A stretch of DNA of 15,705 bases, taken from Ectocarpus siliculosus (Eukaryota > Sar > Phaeophyceae > Ectocarpales > Ectocarpaceae). Below are positions 1 to 9,557 of the stretch, piece by piece; the first letter of the stretch is position 1, and every line of letters starts with the position of its first letter. The translations under genes and the position numbers were made by a program. The notes under the pieces are model-generated. The model worked only from the letters and a program-made list of their open reading frames with translations, was not told the DNA's origin and ran no database searches. The DNA is taken from positions 785,836 to 801,540 of the forward strand of contig FN649731.1 in NCBI GenBank assembly GCA_000310025.1, written 5' to 3'.

Positions 1-534
1 GACCAGTCGGGTGCTTGCTTGTTGGGTTCGATTATGTTTTGCCGAGCAAAGCGAAGGAAGCAAAAGGAAGCATTGCGCACGGGCCGTATACTTCCGTTTT
101 GCATTTATTTTAGGTGTTGAGGACTATTTTGGCCACGCGTGACCACGCGAAGCAATATCGGGCTTGGGGAAGGAGGCGTAGTCACGTTTTGCATTTTCCT
201 CGGGCCATTGTGGCCACGCGTCCCCGAGAGGACGGACGAAGCATGGGGGGAGGGGTGATTTTCGGTTGGATTGTTTTGAGACGCTGGGCTATGTAGCCGA
301 CGCAAAGAAAGCGTATCGGGGGGGGCGGCGGCGCTGATTTCAGTTAGATTTTTCACCCTTTGCTGGTTAGGTTTTTGGCCAGACCTTCCATGAAGGAGTA
401 GCAGTATATCGTCAGTCGGTAGGTTATTGGTTGAGATCTCCGTCGTCCATCGTTGCACGAGAGAGGCCCCCGTCCCGTCCCCACCGCCCGCACCGCTGAC
501 GCCACGTTGGGAACTCCGTTGCCTCGCCTTGCCT
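1..534. other. No gene recognised; weak direct repeat
   Basis: I see no convincing coding region in this stretch. It holds a weak direct duplication: cgttttgcattt at 94-105 and again at 185-196, each followed by ggccacgcgt (131-140 and 212-221). The spacing differs by about 10 bases between the two copies, so this is an old duplication of roughly 85 bp. Part of an upstream exon of gene 1 could be hidden here or in the adjacent gap. Confidence 0.4.
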
Positions 535-634
535 NNNNNNNNNNNNNNNNNNNNNNNNNNNNNNNNNNNNNNNNNNNNNNNNNNNNNNNNNNNNNNNNNN
601 NNNNNNNNNNNNNNNNNNNNNNNNNNNNNNNNNN
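535..634. other. Assembly gap (100 N)
   Basis: Exactly 100 consecutive N bases. The round number suggests a placeholder of unknown true size. A 19-base C run (648-666) follows almost at once, which is a likely cause of the assembly break. Confidence 0.98.
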
Positions 635-923
635 TTGCGGAAGAAAGCCCCCCCCCCCCCCCCCCCTACCCGCCGCCCGCCGCCCTCAATTGTTGAATTT
701 GGCTGGTGGCGATGGGTGTTTCAATTTTCGGAAACGATGGTATCCACATACCATACCATCGATTATCGGTATTCTCGTTTGTTGCCGCCGTTTGGTTGGT
801 GGTAGTGTCATCTTCGTCGTTGGCCATGTGGGTTTCGTCGGCTCCGTCATCGTGTTCCGATGCTGACGCTGCGCGCACCGCTGTATCGAAGGCAATTTTT
901 TTTTTTTCGTTGTTTGACTACCA

Positions 924-1045
924 CATTTCGAGCGCTGCTGACATTTGTGTTTTTCGTTGTTTTTTGACTACAGTATAACGCATTTCGAGCGCTGCTGACA
1001 TTCATGTTTTTTATTTTTGTTCGACAAACATTTCGAGCGCTGCTG
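924..1045. repeat. Short tandem repeat, three units of about 50 bp
   Basis: The core catttcgagcgctgctg occurs at 924, 981 and 1029, so the spacings are 57 and 48 bases. The cores are separated by T-rich spacers. A weaker relative may lie just upstream, around 860-890. The spacings are both multiples of three, but the T-rich spacers are not codon-like, and I read this as non-coding sequence upstream of a gene 1 exon. Confidence 0.7.
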
Positions 1046-1137
1046 GAGTTCATTTTTTTGTTTGTTTGTTTGTTCGGTGCTATGTGTATCCACCTTTCTT
1101 ATTTGCGTGTGTTCTTGGTGGCCGTTCTCTCGAGCAG

Positions 1138-1169
1138 GCGAGTCGGCGGCAGCAGCAGCAGCCGCCACC

Positions 1170-1201
<32 letters not shown>

Positions 1202-1281
1202 GGGGGTTGCGGCAGCACGGCAACGATGACGCGGTCGACATGGGATCCATGCCTGGTCTCGTGGACCAGGACTACGCCAGC
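1138..1281 (+). CDS. Gene 1, poly-Q exon
   Basis: The exon is 48 complete codons. The acceptor is ctcgagcag before 1138, after a T/C-rich stretch, and the donor is GTGAGT at 1282, a near-perfect consensus. It reads ASRR, Q4, PPP, Q10, then RGLRQHGNDDAVDMGSMP and GLVDQDYAS. The Q tracts come from CAG runs (1153-1166 and 1172-1200), so their length probably varies between alleles. An upstream exon must exist, because no start codon fits this reading with the acceptor used. Confidence 0.6.
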
Positions 1282-2181
1282 GTGAGTTGTAGATTGTAAT
1301 AGCTGTTTGCTGTTGTGTACAAGTGGAATACGTGTATTCCAGCCTTGTTGGGTTTGCAACAGTCAGGTGGTGGTTGTGCCGGGCTGAACGCGTTGGTTAC
1401 CATCTCTGTAAAGGTGCGATAACGGGCTGGTTGTGCGGGCTGAACGCGTGCCACCTGAAAAAATGTGCAGTCGTGAGAGAGCTGTTCTTCGTCGGATGTT
1501 GGTTACTGCTGCCCGCGATGAAAAGGATTTGGTAGCGGCAGCAAACGATCGGCGTGACGTTGGCCGACGGGAGGTGCATGAAAACACGGAACACCAAGCG
1601 ACAGCACGACAATGAGCGAAACCAAGCTCACACGGTGTTTTTCGCCCATACCCCCCGCGAAAAAATCAAAACGTGTTCCACGCGGCATCAACACCCGCAG
1701 TCGCAGGCGCGTGACGTTGAAGGGAGCAACACCACAAACGAACACCAAACAAGCGCACGACGACAAAGTTCGAAATCAACCTCGCAGGGCGGTGTTTCCC
1801 CTGCCCGCCCTACCTCCTCCCCAACCGAAACGCCCGCGTCCACGCGGCTGCGACACCCGCGGTCGCAGTCGCGTGACCTTGACGGGAGTTCACCGACGAA
1901 CGAACTTGAAACAAGCGCACGACGACAACAACAACAAGCGAAACCAAGCTCAAACGGCGGTGTTTCCCCCACACGCCCCACCCCTCCCCCAACCGAAACA
2001 CTCGTGCCCACGGGGCAGCAGCAGCAGCAGCAACACCCGCAGTCGCAGGCGCGTGACTTTGACGGGGGCTGCACCGCAAACGTACACGAAACAAGTGCCC
2101 CACAAGCGAAACCAACGTCGTACGGCGTTTCCGTTACACGCCGTACCCCGCCCCGAACCCAAACACATGCGCTCGCGCGGC

Positions 2182-2218
<37 letters not shown>

Positions 2219-3487
2219 GCAGCAGCCGCAGCCGCAGCCGCGGGGCGTTGACGGGAGGTACCCGACGAACGAACTCGAAACAAATGCTCCACAAGCGAAA
2301 CCAAACGGCGGCGTTTCCCCTATCCCTCCCGACCGAAAATCCCCGCAGCAACACCCGCAGTCGCAGGCGCCGCTGGACAGCAACGGCCCGCCGCAGAGCA
2401 TCTACCGCAGCAGCGTGGCTTCCGCGGAGGGGGAGAGGGTCCCCATGCTGCCGGGCGGGGCTCAGTCCTCTCTCGTTTCCACCGCGATCGTCGCCGCTGA
2501 CGCGATGAGGGTGAGAGGGACGCCGGGAGGGGAGGAAGATGATGACGGCAGCGGCGGGGTCGGCGGGGGCGGCGGCAGTTCCGCGGGAAAAACCATGGAT
2601 GCTTCCGCGGAAGGGGCGGCCGCGGAGGGGGGTTTCGGGGATGGGTGAGGAAGGAGTTCTTTTTTTGTTGTTGTGTGTGTTTTGGTTTGCCGTGTGGTCA
2701 TTTTCGTGGGTTGCCCCTTGGTTGTGAAGTATATAGCAACAAAGCCTTGTGTGGTCACCTGCTGCTGATCCATCCTCATGTATTTCCCACGGCGTTGCTT
2801 ATTCTGCAACCGACCCGATTATTGCTCCGCTGCTGCCGCTGCCGCCCGGCACAAACCCACCCCAACCCTTACCGCAGCGACATGGTCTCGGGGGGAGTCT
2901 CGGACCGATCCGGGCGGTCCACCCGTCAGCGGTCCCGAGACCAGGGCGACCACGCGTCGGACATCCACCCGGGCGAGGGCGCGGACGAGTACGCCATCCG
3001 GCGATCCGGTAGCGGCAATCGGCCCACCCGGTTCTCTAACGGGATGGCGAACGGCACCGGCGGCGTTGGCGGAGCCGGGGGCGCCGCCGCCACGGCCGCG
3101 AACGGGGGCTCCGGCGGCGCGAGAGGGGAGGGGGGGGAGGAAGAGGAGGAAGACATGGACATCCCGGAACTGGCGACGCCGAGGGACGGGGAGGACGGGG
3201 ACATGTCGTTCTACGACGGGAACTCGCGGCTTGAGGAGGAGGTGGTGGACAACTTCGCGGACATCCCTACTCCGGCGCCGAGGGGAGCGGGGGGCCGCGG
3301 CAGCGGGGCCGTGGCCGGCGCCGACGGCAGAACCTTCCGCACCCAGAGGAGCAATAGCTCGGAGGGGTGGGTGGACCAGTACACGAGCAGCTCGCTGGTT
3401 GTGTCGAAGGCGGCGCCGTCGGCGAGCTCGCAGCAGCAGCAGCAGCAGGCGGCGGCAGCTGAGGCGGCGAGAGGCGGCGCTAGTTAG
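1138..3487 (+). CDS. Gene 1: poly-Q, repeat-rich, probably disordered protein (3' part; join 1138-1281, ~1701-2644, 2878-3487)
   Basis: I do not recognise this protein family. Three exons join in phase: 1138-1281 (phase 0 at both ends), a middle exon ending at 2644 after two bases of a codon, and 2878-3487, whose first base completes that codon (GG+C, Gly) and which ends in TAG. The product is low complexity throughout: a poly-Q/PPP segment, an in-frame repeat array with the recurring words QSQARD, TNE, ETSA, QAKP, GGVSP and PTPPPTET, Gly/acidic stretches, a second basic/acidic region with MDIPELATPRDGEDGDMSFYDG-like acidic text, and a C-terminal Q6 plus Ala-rich tail. I see no enzyme motif, signal peptide or membrane segment, so intrinsic disorder is inferred. 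The 5' end was not found and may lie in or beyond the gap at 535-634. The start of the middle exon is uncertain. Confidence 0.55.
1540..2370 (+). repeat. Tandem repeat (minisatellite) array, about six units of 130-190 bp
   Basis: Each unit contains cacccgcagtcgcaggcgcg, then gtgac-ttgacggg, aagcg-acgacgac, gcgaaacca, cggcgtttccc, and a C-rich accgaaa segment. The ga(c/a)ggg anchor recurs at 1566, 1719, 1881, 2061 and 2250, and a last partial unit starts at 2351. Spacings between the later anchors are 162, 180 and 189 bases, all multiples of three. CAG runs inside units 3 and 4 (2016-2031 and 2182-2220) account for most of the length differences. The first unit is decayed, with its middle out of frame relative to the others. 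Confidence 0.85.
1701..2644 (+). CDS. Gene 1, repeat-array exon
   Basis: The frame is open from 1536 to the donor GTGAGG at 2645. The preceding exon ends in phase 0, so the acceptor must lead to a start on the same frame. Two candidates are acacccgcag ending at 1700 and gcggcag ending at 1541. I prefer 1701, because the repeat unit before it (about 1554-1690) has its QAKP...GGVSP part shifted to another frame, while every unit after it keeps the frame. After the repeats the exon encodes a Gly/Ser/acidic tail with a GGEEDDDGSGG stretch. An alternative donor at 2511 (GTGAGA) ends in phase 0 and would not fit the next exon. Confidence 0.5.
2645..2877 (+). other. Gene 1 intron, 233 bp
   Basis: Donor GTGAGG at 2645 and acceptor cccttaccgcag ending at 2877, with a C/T-rich run before it. 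The phases on the two sides match (2+1), which supports the splice. Confidence 0.6.
2878..3487 (+). CDS. Gene 1, terminal exon
   Basis: After the base that completes the split Gly codon, it reads DMVSGGVSDRSGRSTRQRSR, then a Gly/Ala-rich stretch and an acidic E5DMDIPELATPRDGEDGDMS segment. The end is SSSLVVSKAAPSASS, Q6 and an Ala-rich tail, with stop TAG at 3485-3487. The GC content is high and strongly biased at third positions, unlike the T-rich DNA right after the stop. No known domain was recognised. Confidence 0.65.
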
Positions 3488-5445
3488 TTTAGGGGGTCGT
3501 AGTGCCCTTTTTTACTACTCGTGGTGTTTTGGTCGCGTCACTTGCTTTTTGAAGCCTGGCTTCTTTTGTCTTTTTTTTTTTTGTTAAGAAAAGCAACACA
3601 GTAAACTAACCACAGCTTTGTTCTAGTTGTGGTTTGTTCTGTTTGCGCTGAACGGTTAATCAGGGCGCGTGCGTGTGTGCATATGGTGTGTGGTGTGGCT
3701 GCGAGGGAGAAAGCTTGTATTGGGGGGGAGAGGGGGACATTCCTCTCGCTGCGGGAGAGAGATGGCGCGGGGGGTGCGGGCGGGCGGTGCGCACTGCATT
3801 GTTTTGTTGTTCGCTGTCGTCTGTTCGTTTTCGAAGGATTCAAGATTGCTGGATCGGTATCCAAAATTATTTTTTCAGCTGTGCGTTGATTATGGCGGGA
3901 AGCGATTTGGTATATTCCGCGGCTGGGATAGAGCGCATAATACAAGCGGGGATATACCCTAGGGGCGAGCCGTGGAGACCGCTCGTTTCGCTTTCCTTTT
4001 TCTCGCTGCAGCGGCGGTGGAAAGGTTGGGGGCTTCGTGGATCTGTCGGTAGGGCGCGACCTCCCCCCCCCCCTTTCGTGCTCTATTCTTCCCGGCCGCG
4101 GTCGGTACAGACATGTGCCTCTCGCTGCGTAGCAGCAGCAGCAGCAAGAGCTCGTCTCCTGCTAAACCTGCCGGGTTGGTGTTGGTACATACATACGCGG
4201 GGATGCTCCAAGATCGGGTTTCTATTGTATTGGATCTCGGCGGTTTGATTTTGTGGCAACCACGGCTGCCGCTGCAGACCCGGGGCGTTGTGTCCCGAGG
4301 AATCGAGTTTGTTTGCGTCGCCTGTGGAACAACCCGATCCAACGACCGTGATTGGTCTTGCTCCCCCACCGCCCCCGTCACGAAGATTAGACTTTTCGTC
4401 GGGCATGAGGCGCATGGCCTGTCCGCTTTGCCCGTGCTGGGGGTGGTACGGCAACGGACGCGTGGGGGCGAACGGCCATTTGTTTGCATTGTACTTGTTT
4501 TGGGCCAGACTACCTCGGGCAGGTTGAGATTGTGTGACGACCGAGAGCTATTTTCGGCACGAGCATCGTGGTTTTGGGAGAGCCCGGAGGGAGGGAAGGA
4601 GGGAGGGGGTGGGGGTATGGTCGAAGTGTGTTGGTTGTAAACGCGCGCGCGCGCGCGCGCGTGTGTGGAAGAGCTGAGCGAGAGTGACCTCTGTGAACTG
4701 CCCCCCTTGTTCCTGCTTGTTTTTGTGTGCCGTCCATGGTCTTTTGTTTTGTCGCGGTTTGTTTCGTTTCCTTTTGCCCTTCTTGCCGTCGGGTTTGTCG
4801 ATTGCTACTCTCGTTTGTTTTTCGTTTCTTTTTCAGGGCTGTTTTTTGCTTGCCTCTCTTGTTTGAAGTCGCGCGCGTGTTTGGCGTCGTCGCCGTGAGA
4901 GACATGTCGCGGTTGCTTCTACCGAGACTTTAACCAGGGTCCCAAGCACGGGGAAATGGCCCGACATTCGGCAGTCAGTCTGGTGGTTTGCATCAGAGGT
5001 GGCGTGGGTTTTCGTCTTGCGAGGCTAAGCGGGCATGCACGGCCTTTGTAGTATGAGCGAGCAGAAACAGTTCCATTTTAACGAGGGAAGGAAATATTTT
5101 ATGTGAGTTGCCCCCGTGTTGCGACGGGGATATATTTGGTGTTTTGTTGTGGACCTGGATGGCCGGGTGTTGTTATTTCCTTGTTTTGGCATTTGTCGCC
5201 GGGGTCTTGTTCGTTATGTACCCCGTCCGCCGCTCCGCTCGCTCTCTCTCGTCTTGTCTGTCGTTTCCGCAATGTTGCGGCGATCTGTAGCTTGGCATTC
5301 GAAGCTACTAGACACAGTTGAGAGGCGCGAGAAAGAAGAGGTTTCTTTTTATTTTTTGTTGCCGTGCGTACAACCGGGCTCCGTAGATTGCAAGCGGTAG
5401 CAGCTTGTTTCCGTTGCCAAAAGTGTCTGATTCGTCGGGTGCACC
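3488..5445. other. Gene-poor stretch with simple repeats
   Basis: No convincing gene is visible on either strand. It presumably starts with the 3' UTR of gene 1, and I found no clear AATAAA signal close to the stop. It contains a short CAG run (4131-4146), a (CG)10 run passing into GTGTGTG (4642-4667), and T-rich DNA with isolated acceptor-like sites, for example tttctttttcag ending near 4837, that have no matching donor I could assign. Several open frames here are GC-driven and overlap on both strands. Confidence 0.5.
4642..4667. repeat. (CG)n/(GT)n dinucleotide repeat
   Basis: Ten CG dinucleotides followed by GTGTGTG. Alternating purine-pyrimidine DNA of this kind can adopt Z-form. No gene is attached to it. 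Confidence 0.95.
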
Positions 5446-6023
5446 GTGATGGTTGTGTTTCTTTCCGTATTTTTTAGGCCTCGGGGAGTACGTGGCGTTG
5501 TGGTTGTAGCAGGTAAGCAATGCGCCCCCTCTGTGTTGGAGCTTACCAAAACTCGCCCTCCCAGTAGGTTGCTGGGTTGTTGTAAACATTCGTTACAATC
5601 TCGCATATTAAATCACTACATAATTACACTCGTTTTTTCTCTTTCATTTTTTTGTTTTTAGTCGCGGCGGGGGTGGCAGACCCTTCCGAAATATGCACCA
5701 TGACTGAAATAACTGTGGTTGTTTGCCTGGCGATCCTTGTTTTTTACCTTGCGGCCGATCCGATCGGTGACGAGCGAGGTGTCTCGTGTTCGTTCGTTGT
5801 GCACTTACTTTGTGCTGCCCTTTGCGATCGCGTGAAAGCGCATCACCAACAACGTGCGTGCGCGCGTGGTTGGTGTGGTTGGTGTCACCGTCACCAGGAA
5901 AGGAGGCGAAGGCGCCACGGCGGTCAATCGGTCGCTCTCTCGATTGATTGCGCTCCTTTCGCGAAACTTTCTTTGGTGATTAACTTCGGTGGTGGTGGGT
6001 TTCGTTTCATGGAAGACGGTTGA
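5446..6023 (+). CDS. Possible small two-exon gene, hypothetical membrane protein (join 5446-5512, 5662-6023)
   Basis: This rests mainly on splice signals. A 149-bp stretch at 5513-5661 begins GTAAGC after gtagcag and ends tttttttgtttttag after a long T/C-rich tract, one of the best consensus introns in the window. Joining 5446-5512 (ATG at 5446) to 5662-6023 keeps one frame of 142 residues. A hydrophobic segment (ITVVVCLAILVFYLA) lies about 40 residues in, and a Cys/His/Arg-rich stretch follows in the middle. I recognise no family. The ATG could be wrong, since an acceptor-like tattttttag ends at 5477 and would make 5478-5512 an internal mini-exon. It could equally be a spliced non-coding RNA. 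Confidence 0.25.
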
Positions 6024-7700
6024 CGTCGATGACGATCGACGATCGATCGTACCCTGTGTGCTTGCCTATCGTTCTTTGGCCGGCTACATGCATGTACATA
6101 GACCGTAAATATTTTATGAGAAATCCGTCTCTCCTCCCAGACAACAACTAGAAGACTATCTTGCAGATTGTTTCCAGGCGGATGTTGTACTGTTTGTTCC
6201 AGGAGAACTCCGGTCGTTCGTACGTAACCGTGTGTGCTTGCTATCCAAAAAGCACAGCCTTGTTTTTCCCGCCAGGTCGCGCGGTGGGGTTGTGCCGGCT
6301 TGACATGATGATCGTTAAGGCCGCGCTTGCTTATAATCACACAGGAGTATACATGTCGCGTGTGTGCGTCAGACACACGCCGCCAAAATTCATTCGCTGG
6401 GTGATTTGTCGGATCATAACAACAGCGCCCATTCGTTTTTTCCTGAAGAATCTAAGGAGCGGACGGACTGGTTTCGATGTTCTCTTTCACCCCCATTCAT
6501 CGATGATTCATCTGCTACGTAGGTGATGCTCTTAATAGTTGGTCGGGTGTGTTGCGGAGAGGTCGTTGGTATTGTTGTTGGTTGGTAGTCGTTGGGAGGT
6601 TTAGCAAAATAAAGCAATGTTGACAATTATTCCATGTGTTTGGTTGGGGATGGATGGGTGGGTTCGTTTAATACTGGACTGTGTATTATCTTACCGTTAG
6701 TTTCCGATGGAAGTCTTCCTCCTCCTCCTCCCCCTGTCCTCCTGCGTTTTTTTTTGTTGTTGTCCTCGCGGGGTGGGCTTTCATGAGACAGGCAGACACC
6801 ATGCATTGTTGCTGTTTTCGAGGGAATGAAAAACTCCGAAGAACATGAAAGTTCGCCGAATCTAAATCTTGCCCGCAGAGCTGGACGAACGCACACGCGT
6901 GAAATATTTAGTAGAAGTGTCGGGTTGATTATCGACCACGACGACGATGGGCAAATCTTCCTTGGTGTGGCCTTTGGATTGATTGGGTAAGAATCGTCAG
7001 AACCTCACTCTATATGTATGTTCAGCAACTCTGCTCTATGTATGTATGTATATTCTAGGGGCAAATCATCCCTCGTTTGGGGTCCTTGGCGCTAACCGAT
7101 TTGACCAACGAAAAAAGCTCTTCTTCTTGTTGTGTGTCAACGCCATCCTATCTAAACTATTCGTTGTTTTTTGTTGTTGCTCGACGATTGACCGCGCGTC
7201 CTCGAGAGGACAGAGCAGCGTTGCTCCCGCAGGAGGACCGATCACCGATGGCCAATCATCGTTCCTTTCTACTTCGTGCCATCCTATCTGTCTCTTCCTA
7301 TCGATATCATCATTTCCTCTCCCTACTACTACTACTTCCTCCTGCCTTTCTTTTCAGCCCACGTCCCATTGCCCCGAGTAGGCTACCTTCGGTCCTCTCC
7401 GATCTTTCTTGGTAGTGGCCCTCTTCTTGTTAACTAGTTTCCTCCCAAGGTTTGTTTCTCGGCAACCTCCTCCTCCTCCTCCAGCAATAATAATAGTAGA
7501 CTATCTGCATTTATTTTTTAGTTTCCTTTATTATTGTCTCCTCTCGATCGTACGTATTTATTTGGAGTTATAGATAGTATAGTTATTAGTTGTTATAGGA
7601 TGATGATACTCGCTGCTTCTATATTCTGCCCCGCCTCGAGCTCTTCACTACGAACGTACGCACGCGCGCTCCTCTTCGTTTCTTGTATTTCCTTCCCAAA
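6024..7700. other. No gene recognised
   Basis: AT-richer DNA with no convincing coding region. A 12-bp palindrome TACATGCATGTA sits at 6085-6096, and short GATCGATC-type palindromic text at about 6030-6050. A CT-rich region with trinucleotide runs lies at 6715-6735 and 7325-7345. An isolated acceptor-like cctttcttttcag ends near 7358, and I could not pair it with a donor. Confidence 0.45.
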
Positions 7701-7702
7701 TA

Positions 7703-7951
7703 CCGTAAGGTTGTGAGTCAGCACACAGACAGGGGTGGGTGCGATCGATTTTCAAACCGTAATTTCTCTACAACAACCAGGAGGGTGCGAGCGCCAACTG
7801 ATGATACTTCTCAGGAAAGCTCTTCTAGATGAGATACTTCCAAAACCAACCGCGCTCTCGACAGTATGTAGTAGCAGTTACCTCCTGGTTGTGGAGAAAT
7901 TACTCTTTGAAAATCGTTCGCACCCCCGTGCGCTAACTCGCAACCTTACTG
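7703..7951. mobile_element. Hairpin MITE, Tc1/mariner-type ends, TA target duplication
   Basis: Two long terminal inverted repeats face each other: 7703-7784 and 7881-7951. Aligned by eye, they match at 62 of 71 paired positions, with gaps of 8 and 3 bases. About 96 bases lie between the arms. The outer ends read CCGTAAGGTTG and (reverse strand) CAGTAAGGTTG, each bordered by TA (7701-7702 and 7952-7953). TA duplication with CAGT-like ends is typical of the Tc1/mariner superfamily. There is no transposase, so it would be non-autonomous. A microRNA-like or siRNA-producing hairpin is the main alternative use of the same structure. Confidence 0.8.
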
Positions 7952-7953
7952 TA

Positions 7954-8763
7954 CTTAGTTAGGGGGACTTATATTGACCTTATTATATGCTAGCAGCAGC
8001 GGTGGGGCCGCATGAGGTCTGTCATCAAAATTGTCAAATTGATGCGTGTATTATCCATAGATAGGTAAGGTGCGTGCCTGTCCGCGAGTATTGGGTGAAA
8101 CTCCTCCTCCCTGTTCAATCGCGCTTTACCCTTTTTTCCGCTACTATACTTTGGACATTACATGTGCGTGCATTCCACGCGCACCACCACCAGTAGCATT
8201 TTGCGATCTCCCTATATAATATATATATGTAGACTACAACTCGGAGATACATACATACATACATACATACATACATACATACATGCCGTTATTTTCTCTG
8301 CATCCTACAATAATACTGATGATCCACTGCTCTGCTGCTGCTGCTGTGTACGCTGTGTACGTACGGGAAGGCTCCTCGATCCCCCACGTGCGTGCATGAT
8401 GATATGTGCACACTCTTTCTACTGGCTGGGTGGGTTCTCTCTACATACCCTCGTGCGTCGCATACCGCTGCTGCGGCAGCCAGACAGGTGCACTTATGGG
8501 CAAATCCTTCGCTGCGTCAATGTGCAGTCCCTCAACGGTGTGTGAGACATCTCAACACCATCATCCGGGAGGGCGGATACACCGCACATACAACACACAG
8601 ATCTGTGCGGGAGAACTTTTTCTGGGCACCCTTGGTATTATCTCCCGTTAACGCTCCAAGACCCTCCGGTGAATTTTCATTTGGCAGCCAGTTTGCGCGG
8701 TCGATGCTAGCCATTAAAAACCACAGCCACGCACGCATACCTACCTCACGTCCCTACCCCAGC
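7954..8763. other. No gene recognised; microsatellites
   Basis: No supported gene. The stretch holds an AT-rich tract (8214-8229), the tetranucleotide repeat listed separately, a short CTG run (8332-8346) and short GTAC/TGTAC repeats around 8350-8365. An open frame crosses 8392-8916 on the plus strand, but nothing in it supports coding. Confidence 0.45.
8247..8284. repeat. (ATAC)n tetranucleotide microsatellite
   Basis: About nine uninterrupted ATAC/ACAT units between agactacaactcgg and gccgttatt. Likely length-polymorphic. Confidence 0.97.
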
Positions 8764-9105
8764 TTAGACGGGATATTCAAGAGGTGGTTCTACACCAACA
8801 CAACAGACGCGGCAGCCAGACGTGCCGAAAACATAATTACACCAAGAAGAAATTTCTCTGACTGTTCCCGGCAGCTTGCTATGTTGAATCTTCGTCACGA
8901 TTTTTGGTGTGGATGAACAGGAGTCGTCCAGCACAGGGGCAAACGTGGTTTCTAGCTTGGTCATGTTGCTGACTTCCGTGCTCACTACACTTTGATCGTT
9001 CTTCTGTGGCCCCGGCGTATTTTTAGGGCGTTCCGCCTGCGGCACACGACGGCTGGCTGGTTGTAGGAGAAGAGTGAGAAGAAGGAAAGGAGGAGCGGTA
9101 TCCAC
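8764..9105 (-). CDS. Doubtful small ORF, possible secreted peptide
   Basis: A 113-codon open frame on the minus strand, starting MDTAPPFLLLTLLLQPASRR. The hydrophobic start could be a signal peptide, although it lacks the usual positive n-region. The rest is Thr/Ser/Pro-rich and ends in a small Cys-rich segment (GCRVCCVG). It would lie head to head with gene 2, 452 bp apart. There is no family match that I recognise, its base composition is not distinct from the flanks, and a plus-strand frame overlaps it. Chance is quite possible. Confidence 0.15.
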   Translation of the reverse strand: MDTAPPFLLLTLLLQPASRRVPQAERPKNTPGPQKNDQSVVSTEVSNMTKLETTFAPVLDDSCSSTPKIVTKIQHSKLPGTVREISSWCNYVFGTSGCRVCCVGVEPPLEYPV

Positions 9106-9148
9106 TTTCGGAGAAACGTTGAAAAATCCAGAATTTGAAAAAAGATCA

Positions 9149-9156
9149 TGACGTCA
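9149..9156. promoter_or_regulatory. TGACGTCA palindrome (CRE/bZIP-type site)
   Basis: The octamer TGACGTCA sits inside the 12-bp palindrome CATGACGTCATG (9147-9158), about 400 bp upstream of the gene 2 start codon. This octamer is the classic binding site for bZIP factors of the CREB/ATF type. That it regulates gene 2 is inferred from position only. Confidence 0.4.
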
Positions 9157-9557
9157 TGCAGGACAGAGCATTCGATCTCGTACCCACACCCTCACGCACA
9201 ACCCCCCAAACGATCAACCATCATCAGCAACCCAAAGGGATCCCGCGCGCGTTCAACCTCCTTCGCCCACAGGCGCGATTCATTGCACCGCGCGGCTCTG
9301 GCCCGTGGGATACATTTATTTCGGGCGGCTCGTGTTGGGCCCTTGGCGGGACGTGCGTTGATTTTTTCCTCAGATCGGAAGCGAAGAATCACCGGGAGGT
9401 TGACGGTTCACTCCCCCGCAACCCTGAGGCCCCGTGCTCACACACCTACAATAATACGACCTGCTGTCGCTGGTAGCGCATATTCAAGCCTCTCCGTCTT
9501 CTCGCGTCTCCCGCGCGTTGCGTTGAAGAGGCCGGCGGGACACAGTGCGAGCAAGAA

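Noticed and set aside
1688-2401. Long minus-strand open frame (237 codons) rich in Cys-Gly-Cys runs, antisense to the repeat array
   Set aside because: CTG-type antisense of CAG runs cannot make stops, and the tandem array copies the openness from unit to unit. The plus-strand frame fits flanking splice sites in phase, and this one does not.
1612-2508. Second plus-strand open frame through the array (Arg/Ser-rich)
   Set aside because: It is a shadow of the Gln frame. It lacks phase agreement with both the 1281 and 2878 splice sites and ends in the Gly/acidic coding region of the other frame.
3959-4640. Overlapping open frames of about 175 codons on both strands
   Set aside because: GC-rich, low-complexity and mutually overlapping, with no start context, splice signals or recognisable domain.
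8247-8284. CRISPR-like or regulatory array
   Set aside because: Simple uninterrupted tetranucleotide repeat without spacers; an ordinary microsatellite.
8392-8916. Plus-strand open frame of 174 codons
   Set aside because: No domain, an ordinary composition matching the intergenic flanks, and it overlaps the doubtful minus-strand frame. Nothing supports coding.
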